Source of the DNA: CALGFI01 sp963786805
GTDB lineage: Bacteria > Actinomycetota > UBA4738 > HRBIN12
DNA length: 64,000 bases
Direction of reading: 5' to 3'
Assembly (NCBI GenBank): GCA_963786805.1
Contig: CAWBAK010000002.1
Coordinates: forward strand, 186,001 to 250,000
Part shown: positions 1 through 8,586 of the stretch, piece by piece
How the letters are laid out: every line of letters starts with the position of its first letter
Position numbering within the stretch: position 1 is the first letter of the stretch
Position numbers and translations under genes: made by a program
The notes under the pieces: generated by a model
Told to the model about the DNA's origin: nothing
The model's input: the letters and a program-made list of their open reading frames with translations, nothing else
The model's database searches: none

Positions 1-903
1 CGTGTAGCCCTTGCCCTCGTACCTCAGCAGCTCGACGGTCGCCTTGCCCTCTTGGACCGCCGGCAGCGCCTCGAGCTCGGCTCGCGCCGATTCCACCGAC
101 TCGCCGATCGTGAGCCGCCGGTCCAGGTAGATCGTGCACCCGTCGGGGACCGCGTTGATCGAGGGTGTCTGCGCGTCGATCTTCGACACGACGACCGTCC
201 CCTTGCCCAGGAACGGGTCGAAGGTCAGACGCTCGTTCAACGCCTCGATCTGCTCGACGATCGGAGCCATGAGGTAGATCGCGTTCTGCCCTCGCTCGGG
301 CGCGGAGGCGTGGGCGGCCTTTCCCGTGGTGTGGAGCGCGAACTCCGCCCTCCCGCGGTGACCGCGGTAGACCTGGAGGTTCGTCGCCTCGCCGAGGACG
401 ACGATCTCGGCCTTCGGGATGGTGTTCGTGAGGAGGTACTCGAGGGCGAGCCCGTCGCAGTCCTCCTCCTGCACGGTCCCGACGACCCACAGCGTGAACG
501 GAGACGTGTCGATCCCGAGACGCCGAAGCGCACCGGCGCCGTGGACCATCGTGGCGATCGCCGCCTTGTTGTCCGAAGCGCCGCGCCCGTACATCACGCC
601 GTTCTCGATCGTCGCCTTGAACGGCTCGGTCCGCCAGAGCGAGGGGTCGCCGGTGTTCACGACGTCGATGTGCGAATCGAAGACGATGTGGACCGGGCCG
701 TTCCCGATCCTGCCGATCGCGCTGCCGAACCCGTCGACGATCACCTCGTCGAACCCGACCGCCTGCATCTCCTCGCCGATGCGCTGCACGACGTCGTGCT
801 CGTCGCGCGACAGGCTCGGCCGCTCGATCACATCGGCCAGGAAGCGCGTGACGTCCTCGCGGACGCGCTCGGACTCCTGCTGGTACCGGTCGTCGAACTT
901 CAT
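1..903 (-). CDS. YgeY-like M20 metallohydrolase, C-terminus cut by window edge
   Basis: A zinc-dependent M20 peptidase/deacylase, most like the YgeY group described as linked to selenium metabolism; the substrate is unknown. The N-terminal 301 residues are present and the rest runs off the left edge. Visible are the metal-site segments DSHIDVV and GRGASDNKAA, the catalytic EE in VQEEDCDGL (a wording typical of YgeY), and the lid-domain start HTTGKAAHASAPERGQNA. The ATG overlaps the TGA of the upstream PLP enzyme by 4 bp, so it is the third gene of a coupled operon. The family link to selenium fits a selD gene at the other end of the window, but that is co-occurrence only. Ordinary M20 amino-acid deacylase is the alternative. 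Confidence 0.8.
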   Translation of the reverse strand, partial: MKFDDRYQQESERVREDVTRFLADVIERPSLSRDEHDVVQRIGEEMQAVGFDEVIVDGFGSAIGRIGNGPVHIVFDSHIDVVNTGDPSLWRTEPFKATIENGVMYGRGASDNKAAIATMVHGAGALRRLGIDTSPFTLWVVGTVQEEDCDGLALEYLLTNTIPKAEIVVLGEATNLQVYRGHRGRAEFALHTTGKAAHASAPERGQNAIYLMAPIVEQIEALNERLTFDPFLGKGTVVVSKIDAQTPSINAVPDGCTIYLDRRLTIGESVESARAELEALPAVQEGKATVELLRYEGKGYT

Positions 904-2250
904 GACCCGGCCCCACCGTCGCGGGCGGCGCCGGTGAACAGCACGGCCACATGCTCGTCGGCGCCGAGCTCGCCCCGGCGCGAGAGCTCCAGCAGACCGG
1001 CGAGGCCCGCCGACCCGGTGTGGTCGACCTCGATCCCGGTCGCATCGCGCGCCAGATCGTTCGCGGCTCGCAGGGCCTCCTCCGAGACGAGCACCGGCGT
1101 CCCGTCGGTGGCGAGCATCCCCGCGACCACGGCGGCCCAGTCGTAGGTCTCGTCGTCCAAGATCCCTTCGGCGACGCTGCGCGGCTCCTCCTCCCACGGC
1201 CACATCACCTCGGAACGGTGGGTCCGCGCCCACGCCATCGCGTCGACGGCGCTCGCGGGCGTGACCTCGTGACCGGCGCGCTGGCGCACGCGCATGAACG
1301 CGCGCTCGAGCGGGTGCGCGTTCGCGGGCTGCACCGCGTGGATCCGCGGGAGCCGCTCGGGCGCCTCGAGCAGCGCGGCGTCCTCGAAGGCCCGCACGCA
1401 CGCGCTCGCCAGCGCTCCGCCGCCCACCTGGACGACCAGACGGTCGAGCGAGGATCCCTCGTGCGAGAGCTGGTCGACGAGCTCGAACCCGAGCGTCTCA
1501 CCCCCTTCGATCGTGAGCCCGTTGTCCGGACCCTGGCACGTGAACGGGACGGCGCCCTCCGCGACGGCGCGCTGCAACGCGTGGTACGTCGGGTCGCCGG
1601 GCACGCCGTCCGTACGCTCGCGGACCTCGACCGTGGCGCCGAGCTCGTTCAGGCGACGCACCACCGCGTCGTCCGCCCATGTCGGCACGAACACGCGGAT
1701 CGGGCGATCCGCCGCCCGGGCGAGCACGGCGGCCGCGAGCGCGGCGTTCCCGCAGCTCGCGATCGCGAGCTCGCGCCCCTCGGGGGCGAGCCCGGCCTGC
1801 TCGGCGACCAGGATGTGGACCATCAGCCCCATCAGGTGCCGCGCCTTGTGTGAGCCGGCGCACGTTGCCGGTCTCGTCCTTGACCCAGACCTCGCACCCG
1901 AGGCGCTCGGAGAGACCGTCGCTCCGCTCGAACGGCGTCTGCACGAACCCCCGGCCGTCGACCGCCGCGACGGCCTTGTCGAGCTGTTCGACCAGATGGA
2001 CGTGATCGTCGTCGCTCATCCCGTTCGCGTGTCCCAGGTGATACGCGTGGAACAGCCGGCGGTAACGCACGAACGGGTTCGGCTCGTCCCCGTCGGGGAA
2101 GCTCACGTGCGTCGGGTCGAGCTCGCGCACCATGACGTGGTCGACGTCGTCGGTTCCCGCGCTCGGACAGCGGAACGGGAACGGCTCCTGGGGTGCAGCC
2201 GTGTGCCCGCACCCGGCGCAAACGACCGTGGTGGCGGGTCCGCCGCTCAC
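900..2250 (-). CDS. Threonine synthase-like PLP enzyme with N-terminal zinc ribbon (frameshifted)
   Basis: A fold-type-II PLP enzyme (threonine synthase/diaminopropionate lyase-like) of about 449 residues. The N-terminus carries CAGCG and a later cysteine that may form a zinc ribbon. The text KDETGNV should run straight into SHKARHLMGL, whose lysine is the expected Schiff base, but between them lie seven bases where six fit; one extra base near 1850 shifts the frame. Beyond it ASCGNAALAAAV is the phosphate-binding loop and VQVGGGALAS the glycine-rich loop. GTG at 2250 overlaps the stop of the upstream gene (GTGA), which sets the start. I treat the shift as a sequence error because both sides are well conserved. 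Lyase, deaminase or thiolase activity cannot be told apart here. Confidence 0.75.
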
Positions 2251-3740
2251 GCGGCCTCCATCCCGGTGCGGGCGTTGAAGGCTCGGATGGCCTCGTCCCA
2301 CGGCGGCAACTCCTCGCGGAGCCCGCGCCAGAACGACTGATCCTTCCGCGCGACGAAGTCCTCGATAGACACGCCCTGCTGCTCGACCCACGTGAAGTAG
2401 CCGAGGTTGAAGATCCGCTCGCGATCGCCGTCGGTGAGCTGCAGCATGTCGCCCGTCCCCTGACCCTCGAGCGAACGTCCGAACGTCTCCGCCGCCTCGT
2501 TCGCCCCGAACCCGTTCGGGAAGTCGCGCGCCAGGACCTTGTCCACCTCGGTGCGGTACATCGCTGCTCCGTCGGTCGCGACGGTCACGATCACGTCGTC
2601 CGAACCCAGCCCGAGCGCCTTCGCGGTCTTGATCGCGGCGACGACGTTGGCGATGCTCGACAGGCCGAACGAGTCAAGCGCGGCGGTCGTCGCGTCGTCG
2701 ACGCCGCGCTCACGCAGGAACGCGCGACCCTTGTCGGTGTTGAACAGGACGTTCAGGGCGTCGGAATCGCGGTCGCTCACGTCGACGACGACGTCCGTGT
2801 TCATCACGTTGTGGATCAACGGCACGTGCTTGTCGCCGATCCCCTGGATGTTGTGCTCGCCGAACCCGTTGCGCAGCAGCGTGGGGCATTCGAGCGCCTC
2901 GACCGCGACGGTGGAGGCGCCGAACCGCTCCTTCAGATGGTCGCCGGCGGCGAGCGTGCCGGCGGATCCCGACGCCGACACGAACGCCCGCAGCCGCAGT
3001 CCCGGCTCGCGCTCGTGCAGGTTCTCGAAGACGTGCGCGAGCGCCGACCCCGTCACGAGCAGGTGCACCAGGTGGTTGGGGTACTCGGAGAACTGGTTCA
3101 AGATCACGTTCGCGGGGTCCTCCGCCAAGCGCTTGCACTCGTCGTAGATCTCCCGCACGTTGCTCTCGACGCCGGGCGTGCGGATGATGTCCTCGGGTCC
3201 CGCGACCCAGCGCTCGAGCCACTCGAAGCGCTCGCGGCTCATCCCCTCGGGGAGCACCGCGACGCCGCGGCACCCCATGATGCGGCTGATCGCCACTCCG
3301 CCCCGGCAGTAGTTGCCCGTCGAGGGCCAGATCGCGCGCTGTGACGTCGGATCGAACCCGCCGGTGACGATCCGTGGCACGAGGCAGGCGTACGCCGCGA
3401 GCACCTTGTGGGCGCCGATCATCGGGAAGCGGTCGCCGAGCGCGACCACGATCCTCGCGTCCACGCCGGTCAGCTCCCGCGGCAGGACGACGTGCTCGGG
3501 CACCTCGACCGTGGAGCGCCGGTCCGCGGCGTTGTACCAGTGGACCCGGAACAGGTTCAGGGGATGCGGCGCGTCGGGGTCGATGCGCTCCAGCTCGTCC
3601 CGGATCCGTTGCGGGACCTTCCCCGGGTCGCGGAGCTGCTCGAACGTGGGCAGGGCGATCCCCGCCTCGCGGAAGCGCCCCACGGTCCGTTCGTCCGCCG
3701 AGGCGTGCATCCCGGCATGCGTCGTTTCGGTTCGCGACAT
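2247..3740 (-). CDS. PLP-dependent fold-type-II enzyme, cysteine synthase-like, 497 aa
   Basis: A long fold-type-II PLP enzyme. The probable Schiff-base lysine is in PMIGAHKVLAAY, followed by the phosphate-binding loop WPSTGNYCRGGVA (in place of TSGNTG) and a glycine/serine loop SASGSAGTLAAGDH. At 497 residues it is much longer than cysteine synthase (about 310). It leads an operon with a second fold-II PLP enzyme and a YgeY-like hydrolase, each joined by a 4-bp overlap, so the three probably process one amino-acid-derived substrate. A relative of the beta subunit of 2-amino-4-oxopentanoate thiolase is one possibility; I cannot confirm it. A TAGAAT box at 3750-3755 lies about 10 bases before the ATG, suggesting a very short leader. 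Confidence 0.75.
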   Translation of the reverse strand: MSRTETTHAGMHASADERTVGRFREAGIALPTFEQLRDPGKVPQRIRDELERIDPDAPHPLNLFRVHWYNAADRRSTVEVPEHVVLPRELTGVDARIVVALGDRFPMIGAHKVLAAYACLVPRIVTGGFDPTSQRAIWPSTGNYCRGGVAISRIMGCRGVAVLPEGMSRERFEWLERWVAGPEDIIRTPGVESNVREIYDECKRLAEDPANVILNQFSEYPNHLVHLLVTGSALAHVFENLHEREPGLRLRAFVSASGSAGTLAAGDHLKERFGASTVAVEALECPTLLRNGFGEHNIQGIGDKHVPLIHNVMNTDVVVDVSDRDSDALNVLFNTDKGRAFLRERGVDDATTAALDSFGLSSIANVVAAIKTAKALGLGSDDVIVTVATDGAAMYRTEVDKVLARDFPNGFGANEAAETFGRSLEGQGTGDMLQLTDGDRERIFNLGYFTWVEQQGVSIEDFVARKDQSFWRGLREELPPWDEAIRAFNARTGMEAA

Positions 3741-3749
3741 CTGCGGGTG

Positions 3750-3755
3750 ATTCTA
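3750..3755 (-). promoter_or_regulatory. Candidate -10 box for the PLP/YgeY operon
   Basis: Read on the minus strand this is TAGAAT, nine bases before the ATG at 3740. A start site about seven bases downstream would give an almost leaderless mRNA, common in Actinobacteria. No good -35 is visible, so the call rests on the hexamer and its position. Confidence 0.3.
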
Positions 3756-3808
3756 GGCGCGGCCACCGAGGGCTGGACAGCCCGCCCGGTCGGCCCCGAT
3801 GGACCAGA

Positions 3809-5461
3809 TCAGGCGAGCGTTCCGACGATGGTGAACACGTCTCCCGGGCAGGTCCCGTCCAACATCGTCCCCTCGCCGCGGATCTCGGTCACCAGTCCTT
3901 CCCCCGCCACGTCGTTCTCGTCCACGATGGCGGCGAAGACCTCGAACTCGACGTGCATCTGACCCTCGCCGCACGGGAGGGCTCCGATCACGTCCCCCTC
4001 GTAGGTCTTTCCGAGCCTCTTCAGGTCTCCCTTGACGGGTGGCGTGACCACGTCGACGTCGCATGGGTGAGGGCCGGTCCGCTCCGTGCAGTCGGACGCG
4101 AACTCCCACGTGGCGTCCGTCGCCGAGCCCCCGCTCGCGTCTCCCTGCGGGGAGAAGGTGAGGTTGAACGTGCCGATCAGGTCCGCCTCCGCGAGCGGCA
4201 GGAACGGCTCACCCGTCGCCCCGGTCGGAGCGGTCGGTCCCGAGACGCCCGTCGTTGCGGTCGCACCCGTCGCACCGGTCGTCCCCGTCCCGCCTCCCCC
4301 GTCGTCGTCGGACAGGAGGGCGAACGCGGCGAACCCCGCGCCCAGGAGCGCGACGATCACCGCCGCCGCGATCAACGGCGTTCGCGAACGCGGTCCGTCT
4401 GCAGGTGGCGGCACGTGCGAGGGAGGGGTCGCCGGCGGCGACGGCGCATCACCGATCGGCGGTGGTGTCGGCAACGTGGGAGCGCGCCCGGACGGTGCGT
4501 CGGGGAACCCCGCGCCCCCGGTCTCGCCCCCCGCGACGCCGCCCGGTTCCGCAGGCGAAGGCGCGACCACGGTCTCGCCGATGTTCACGCCGACCGGCGG
4601 CGTCGCGACGCGAGGCAGCAACGCATGCCGGGCCGCTCGCGCGAGCGCCACGCAGTAGGGGTACCGGTCCTCCTTCTCTTTGGCCATCCCCGTCGCGATC
4701 ACCGCGTCGATCTCGGGGGGAAGCTCAGGGCGCAGCGCCGAGACGCTCGGCGGAGGGTCGGAGATGTGCGAGAAGAGCACCGCCGCGTCGTCCTCCCGTC
4801 GATAGGGCGGGCCGCCGCTGAGACATTCGAACAACACGCAGGCGAGCGCGTACTGGTCGGTCCGGCCGTCGACGCCCTTGCCGCTGATCTGCTCGGGCGC
4901 GATGTAGTCGATCGTCCCCATGAAGAAGCCCGTGCGCGTGAGGCCGCTCGTCTCCTGGGTCCGCTTCGTCAGACCGAAGTCCGACAGATAGGCGTGGTCG
5001 CCGCCGTCCGCGCCGGCCCCGACCGCGACCAGGATGTTCGCGGGCTTGACGTCGCGGTGCACGAGTCCCTTCGCATGCGCCGCATCAAGCGCGCCGGCCA
5101 CCTGCGTGATGATCGACACCGCACGCTCGGGATCCAGGCCGCTCTGCTCCGAGATCAGCTGTTTGAGGTCCGTCGTTTCGACGTACCGCATGGCGATGAA
5201 CAACAGGTCGTCGTCCTCACCGGCCTCGTAGATCGGGATGATGTTCGGGTGGTCGACCGACGCGAGGCGCTCGGACTCGGCGATGAAACGCTGGCGGAAC
5301 GTCTCGTCGGCGGCGATCTCGGGCGAGAGCACCTTGAGCGCCACCTTGCGCTTGAGCCGGTCGTGCTCGGCCAGGTAGACGACGGCCATGCCGCCACGAC
5401 CGAGGATGGACTCGATCCGGTAGCCGGAGACGGTGTCGCCGACGGAGAGGGTTCGGCTCAC
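3809..5461 (-). CDS. PknB-type serine/threonine protein kinase, membrane-anchored
   Basis: A transmembrane Ser/Thr kinase of 550 residues that would phosphorylate cytoplasmic proteins in response to an outside cue. The kinase domain fills about residues 1-270: glycine loop LGRGGMAVVY near residue 20, lysine in VALKVL, catalytic loop HRDVKPANIL and metal-binding SDFGLTK. A proline-rich juxtamembrane stretch follows, then one membrane helix (LIAAAVIVALLGAGFAAFAL), a Gly/Thr/Ala linker and about 120 extracellular residues that match no sensor (such as PASTA) I know. Two cysteine-containing stretches there could form disulfides. The start is GTG at 5461. Its neighbours are secreted phosphoesterases, with no phosphatase or cell-division genes beside it. 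Confidence 0.9.
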   Translation of the reverse strand: MSRTLSVGDTVSGYRIESILGRGGMAVVYLAEHDRLKRKVALKVLSPEIAADETFRQRFIAESERLASVDHPNIIPIYEAGEDDDLLFIAMRYVETTDLKQLISEQSGLDPERAVSIITQVAGALDAAHAKGLVHRDVKPANILVAVGAGADGGDHAYLSDFGLTKRTQETSGLTRTGFFMGTIDYIAPEQISGKGVDGRTDQYALACVLFECLSGGPPYRREDDAAVLFSHISDPPPSVSALRPELPPEIDAVIATGMAKEKEDRYPYCVALARAARHALLPRVATPPVGVNIGETVVAPSPAEPGGVAGGETGGAGFPDAPSGRAPTLPTPPPIGDAPSPPATPPSHVPPPADGPRSRTPLIAAAVIVALLGAGFAAFALLSDDDGGGGTGTTGATGATATTGVSGPTAPTGATGEPFLPLAEADLIGTFNLTFSPQGDASGGSATDATWEFASDCTERTGPHPCDVDVVTPPVKGDLKRLGKTYEGDVIGALPCGEGQMHVEFEVFAAIVDENDVAGEGLVTEIRGEGTMLDGTCPGDVFTIVGTLA

Positions 5462-5501
5462 CCGGGCAGGCTACGCGAGGCGCCTGAAGCGCGCCATGCC
5501 G

Positions 5502-6976
5502 TTACGGACGCGGGTCCAGGACGACCGGCGGCAGCGGATCCTGCGTGAAGTCGAACTCGCGCAGGATGTTCCCCAGCACGTTCACTTCCTCTCGCACGGT
5601 GGGTCGCGAGTCCGGCCGGGACATCGTGTCGGGGTCCAAGCGAGCGCCGCCGAGGAACAGGTCCTCGATCAGCCGGAGGTAGGCGTCGAACGAGAGCGTC
5701 TGCGAGTCGATCGTCCCCGCCCTCGCCCAGGGACTGATCGTGAGCCCCGGAACGCGGATCCCGTAGCCGTTGCGGTCGACCCGTGGAGGCTCGACGTGGT
5801 CGTAGAAGCCGCCCCAGTCGTCCCAGGTGAGGAAGACGGCCGTCTCCTCCCAGTCGGGCCCGCGCATCAGGGCGTTGATCACGTTCGTCACGTGCCGCTG
5901 GCCCTTCCAGATCGGCTCGCCGGCGCCCGGGTGCTCGCCCACGCCCGAGTACGGCATCACCCACGACACCGAGGGCAGCGTCCCGTTCGCGGCGGCCTCG
6001 AAGAGCTCCGTGTGGCCCTGGATCCGGTTCATCTGGTGCGTCTGCCGGATCGTCGTGAACCATGGGAGCGGGTTCTGCTGGCTGACGGTCCGCTCACCGG
6101 TCCGGTCGTCCGGGCAGGGGTCGAAGAAACAGGTGTCGTCCCCGACGTAGTAGGACCAGCTCACGCCGGCTTCGTGGAGCAGGTACGTGATGTCGGTCCA
6201 CGCCCAGATCGGGGACGTCCTCGTGTGCGCGTTGGATCTGCGCCTCGTCGTTCAGCTCGAGGTCCGAGACGCAGCTCATCGGATCCCTCGGGTCCTCGCA
6301 GTGCGCCGCCCACGCGGAGATGAGGAACAGGTGCGCCGGGCAGCGTCCACGAGTCCGCCGGGGCGAACATGTGGTCCTGCAGGACGAACTCCCTCGCGTA
6401 CCTCCAGTAGTTCGGGATCGTGCGAGCGGTGTGATAGCTCATCACGTCCGGCTGCCCCTGCGGTCCCAGGTACGTCGCGCACGCCGGATCCTGCGCGGTG
6501 ATCGGCGCAGTGGATGGGGCTGTCGATCACCGATCGGATGAACCCGTCCATCCTGCCGCCGTTCACGTCGACGCGAGAGTGTCGCTGCGCGTGCGGTCCC
6601 CCTTCCTGCAACTGCTCCGTCGTCCGGTACGGCGGGACGCAGCGGTCGAGGATCGGGTCGGGAACGCAGACGCTCGGCCGCCCGTCGCGCATCGGGATGC
6701 CCTCGGCGCCGGGGAACGTGCCGAAGTAGTGATCGAACGAGCGGTTCTCCTGGACGATGAAGACGAGGTGTTTCAGGTGATCCCTCGCCTGCTCGAGCCT
6801 CGTGGGCTGCGCGGCGGTGAGGCCGGCGCACTCGGGGTCGGTCCCGAGGTCGGTCCGGAGGTCGGTCCGGCGGTGACGGCCGCCGCGGGTGGTGTCGACG
6901 TCGTGCACGCGGCGGCGACGAGTGCGGCGGCAGCGATCAGCGCGAGAACGAGTCTCGTGGCGGGCGGACCTGGCAT
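5502..6976 (-). pseudogene. Secreted phosphoesterase (phospholipase C/acid phosphatase family), copy 1, multiply frameshifted
   Basis: A near-twin of the intact gene upstream. The start at 6976 encodes a lipoprotein signal (ALVAAAC lipobox) and a Gly-Pro-Thr-Ser linker. The body contains the family motif VQENRSFDHYFGTFPG and continues to the C-terminal REFDFTQDPLPPVVLDPRP. Compared with copy 2, the frame changes near 6838, 6508, 6346 and 6214, yet the protein text is recognisable across all four breaks. The family hydrolyses phosphate esters such as phospholipids outside the cell. Either four indel errors lie in 0.7 kb or the copy is decaying while copy 2 is kept. The high similarity of the two copies points to a fairly recent tandem duplication. 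Confidence 0.75.
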
Positions 6977-7002
6977 CCGCCCGAGACTACCAACGGCCGG
7001 GA

Positions 7003-8487
7003 TTACGGCTTTCCGGCGCCCGGGTCCAGGATCAACGGCGGCAGCGGGTCCTGCGTGAAGTCGAACTCGCGCAGCAGGTTCCCGAGCGCGGGCACCTCTT
7101 CGCGCACCGTGGGTCGCGAGTCGGGACGGGTCATCGTCCTCGGATCCAGGCGTTGTCCGCCCAGGAACAGGTCCTCGATCAACCGCAGGTACGCGTCGAA
7201 CGAGAGCGTCTGCGAGTCGATCGTTCCGGCCCGAGCCCACGGACTGATCATCAGCGCCGGCACGCGGATCCCGTATCCGTTCACGTCCACGCGCCGCGGC
7301 ACGACGTGGTCGTAGAACCCACCCCAGTCGTCCCAGGTGATGAAGATCGCGGTCTCCTCCCAGTCGGGTCCGCGCATCGCGGCGTTGACGATCTTCGTGA
7401 CGTGCCGCATGCCCTTCCAGACAGGCTCGCCGTTGCTCGGGTGCTCACCGACACCCGAGTACGGCAACACCCACGACACCGAGGGCAGCCTCCCGTTCGC
7501 CGCGGCCTCGAAGTACGAGGTGTGCCCCATCACGTTCCGCATCTGGTGGTTCTGCCGCACCGTGGTGAACCACGGCAGCGGGACCTGCTGCATCACCGTC
7601 CGCTCGCGGTTCCCGCTCCGCTCGCACCGGCCGAAGAAGCACGTGTCGTCCCCGACGTAGTAGCCCCACCGGACGTCCTGTTCGTGGAGCAGATACGTGA
7701 TGTCCGTCCACGCCCAGATCGGCACGTCCTCGCGAGACTTCTGGATCTCGAGCTCCTCGAACAGCTCCAGGTTCGAAACGCAGCTCATCGGGTCGCGCGG
7801 GTCCCGGCACCGCGCCGCCCACGCCGAGATGAGGAACAGGTGCGCGGGCAGCGTGTAGGAATCCGCCGGGGCGAACATGTGGTCCTGCAGGACGAACTCC
7901 CGCGCGTAGGTCCAGTAGTTCGGGATCGTCCGGCCGGTGTGATAGCTCATCACGTCGGGCTGGCCGAGGGGCCCAAGGTAGCTGGCGCACCCGGGGTCGT
8001 CCCGGTTCTCCGCGCACTTCTGCGGGCCGTCGATCACCACCCGGATGAAGCCGTCCATCCTGCCGCCGTTCACGTCGGCGACGGAGTCGGGGTGCGCGTG
8101 CGGTCCCCCCTGCTGCAGATGACTGGTCGTGCGGTACGGCGGAACGCACCGCCCGAGGATCGGGTCCGGAACGCAGACGCTCGGCCGTCCGTCGCGCATC
8201 GGGATGCCCTCGGCGCCGGGGAACGTGCCGAAGTAGTGATCGAACGATCGGTTCTCTTGGACGATGAAGATCAGATGCTTGATGTGATCCTTCGCGAGCT
8301 CGAGCCTCGTCCCCTGCGCCACGATCGGCGTCGGCGATGCCGTCATCCCCGCCGATCCGGACAGCGTCGCGTCTCCCGAGGCGGCCGGCGCATCGACAGG
8401 CAGCTCACCTTGTCTGCAGGCGGCTGCGACGAGAAGGAGAACGACGAGGACTCCGGCGCCGTTCAAGATGTGGCGCGACCTAGGCAT
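7003..8487 (-). CDS. Secreted lipoprotein phosphoesterase (phospholipase C/acid phosphatase family), copy 2
   Basis: An intact 494-residue member of the phosphoesterase family that holds phospholipases C and acid phosphatases. Residues 1-24 are a lipoprotein signal ending in VAAAC, so the enzyme should sit on the outer face of the membrane. The signature VQENRSFDHYFGTFPG comes near residue 75, and later metal-site segments include DDWGGFYDHVVP and WVLPYSGVGEHP. A role in extracellular phosphate scavenging is likely from the family; the substrate cannot be read. It lies 26 bp upstream of the damaged copy on the same strand. Its 99-bp upstream region, shared with the divergent icd gene, holds a perfect 12-bp inverted repeat. 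Confidence 0.88.
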   Translation of the reverse strand: MPRSRHILNGAGVLVVLLLVAAACRQGELPVDAPAASGDATLSGSAGMTASPTPIVAQGTRLELAKDHIKHLIFIVQENRSFDHYFGTFPGAEGIPMRDGRPSVCVPDPILGRCVPPYRTTSHLQQGGPHAHPDSVADVNGGRMDGFIRVVIDGPQKCAENRDDPGCASYLGPLGQPDVMSYHTGRTIPNYWTYAREFVLQDHMFAPADSYTLPAHLFLISAWAARCRDPRDPMSCVSNLELFEELEIQKSREDVPIWAWTDITYLLHEQDVRWGYYVGDDTCFFGRCERSGNRERTVMQQVPLPWFTTVRQNHQMRNVMGHTSYFEAAANGRLPSVSWVLPYSGVGEHPSNGEPVWKGMRHVTKIVNAAMRGPDWEETAIFITWDDWGGFYDHVVPRRVDVNGYGIRVPALMISPWARAGTIDSQTLSFDAYLRLIEDLFLGGQRLDPRTMTRPDSRPTVREEVPALGNLLREFDFTQDPLPPLILDPGAGKP

Positions 8488-8509
8488 CCAACGGCGAGCC
8501 TATCCCCCA

Positions 8510-8562
8510 CCGCGGTCATCCGCGAACGGGACCGATGCTCCTGCGTGAGAGGATGACCGCGG
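8510..8562. promoter_or_regulatory. Perfect 12-bp inverted repeat between phosphoesterase and icd
   Basis: CCGCGGTCATCC at 8510-8521 and its exact complement GGATGACCGCGG at 8551-8562, with 29 bases between. It occupies the centre of the 99-bp divergent intergenic region. The arms could be two sites for one regulator or a long-loop hairpin in the icd leader. No known operator is recognised. Confidence 0.45.
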
Positions 8563-8586
8563 ACCGCACGAGACCAAGGAGCCATC

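Noticed and set aside
52..1146. Long open frame on the plus strand at the left edge
   Set aside because: It is Arg/Asp/Val-rich with no family text and lies opposite the M20 and PLP genes, whose motifs are clear; a typical high-GC antisense frame.
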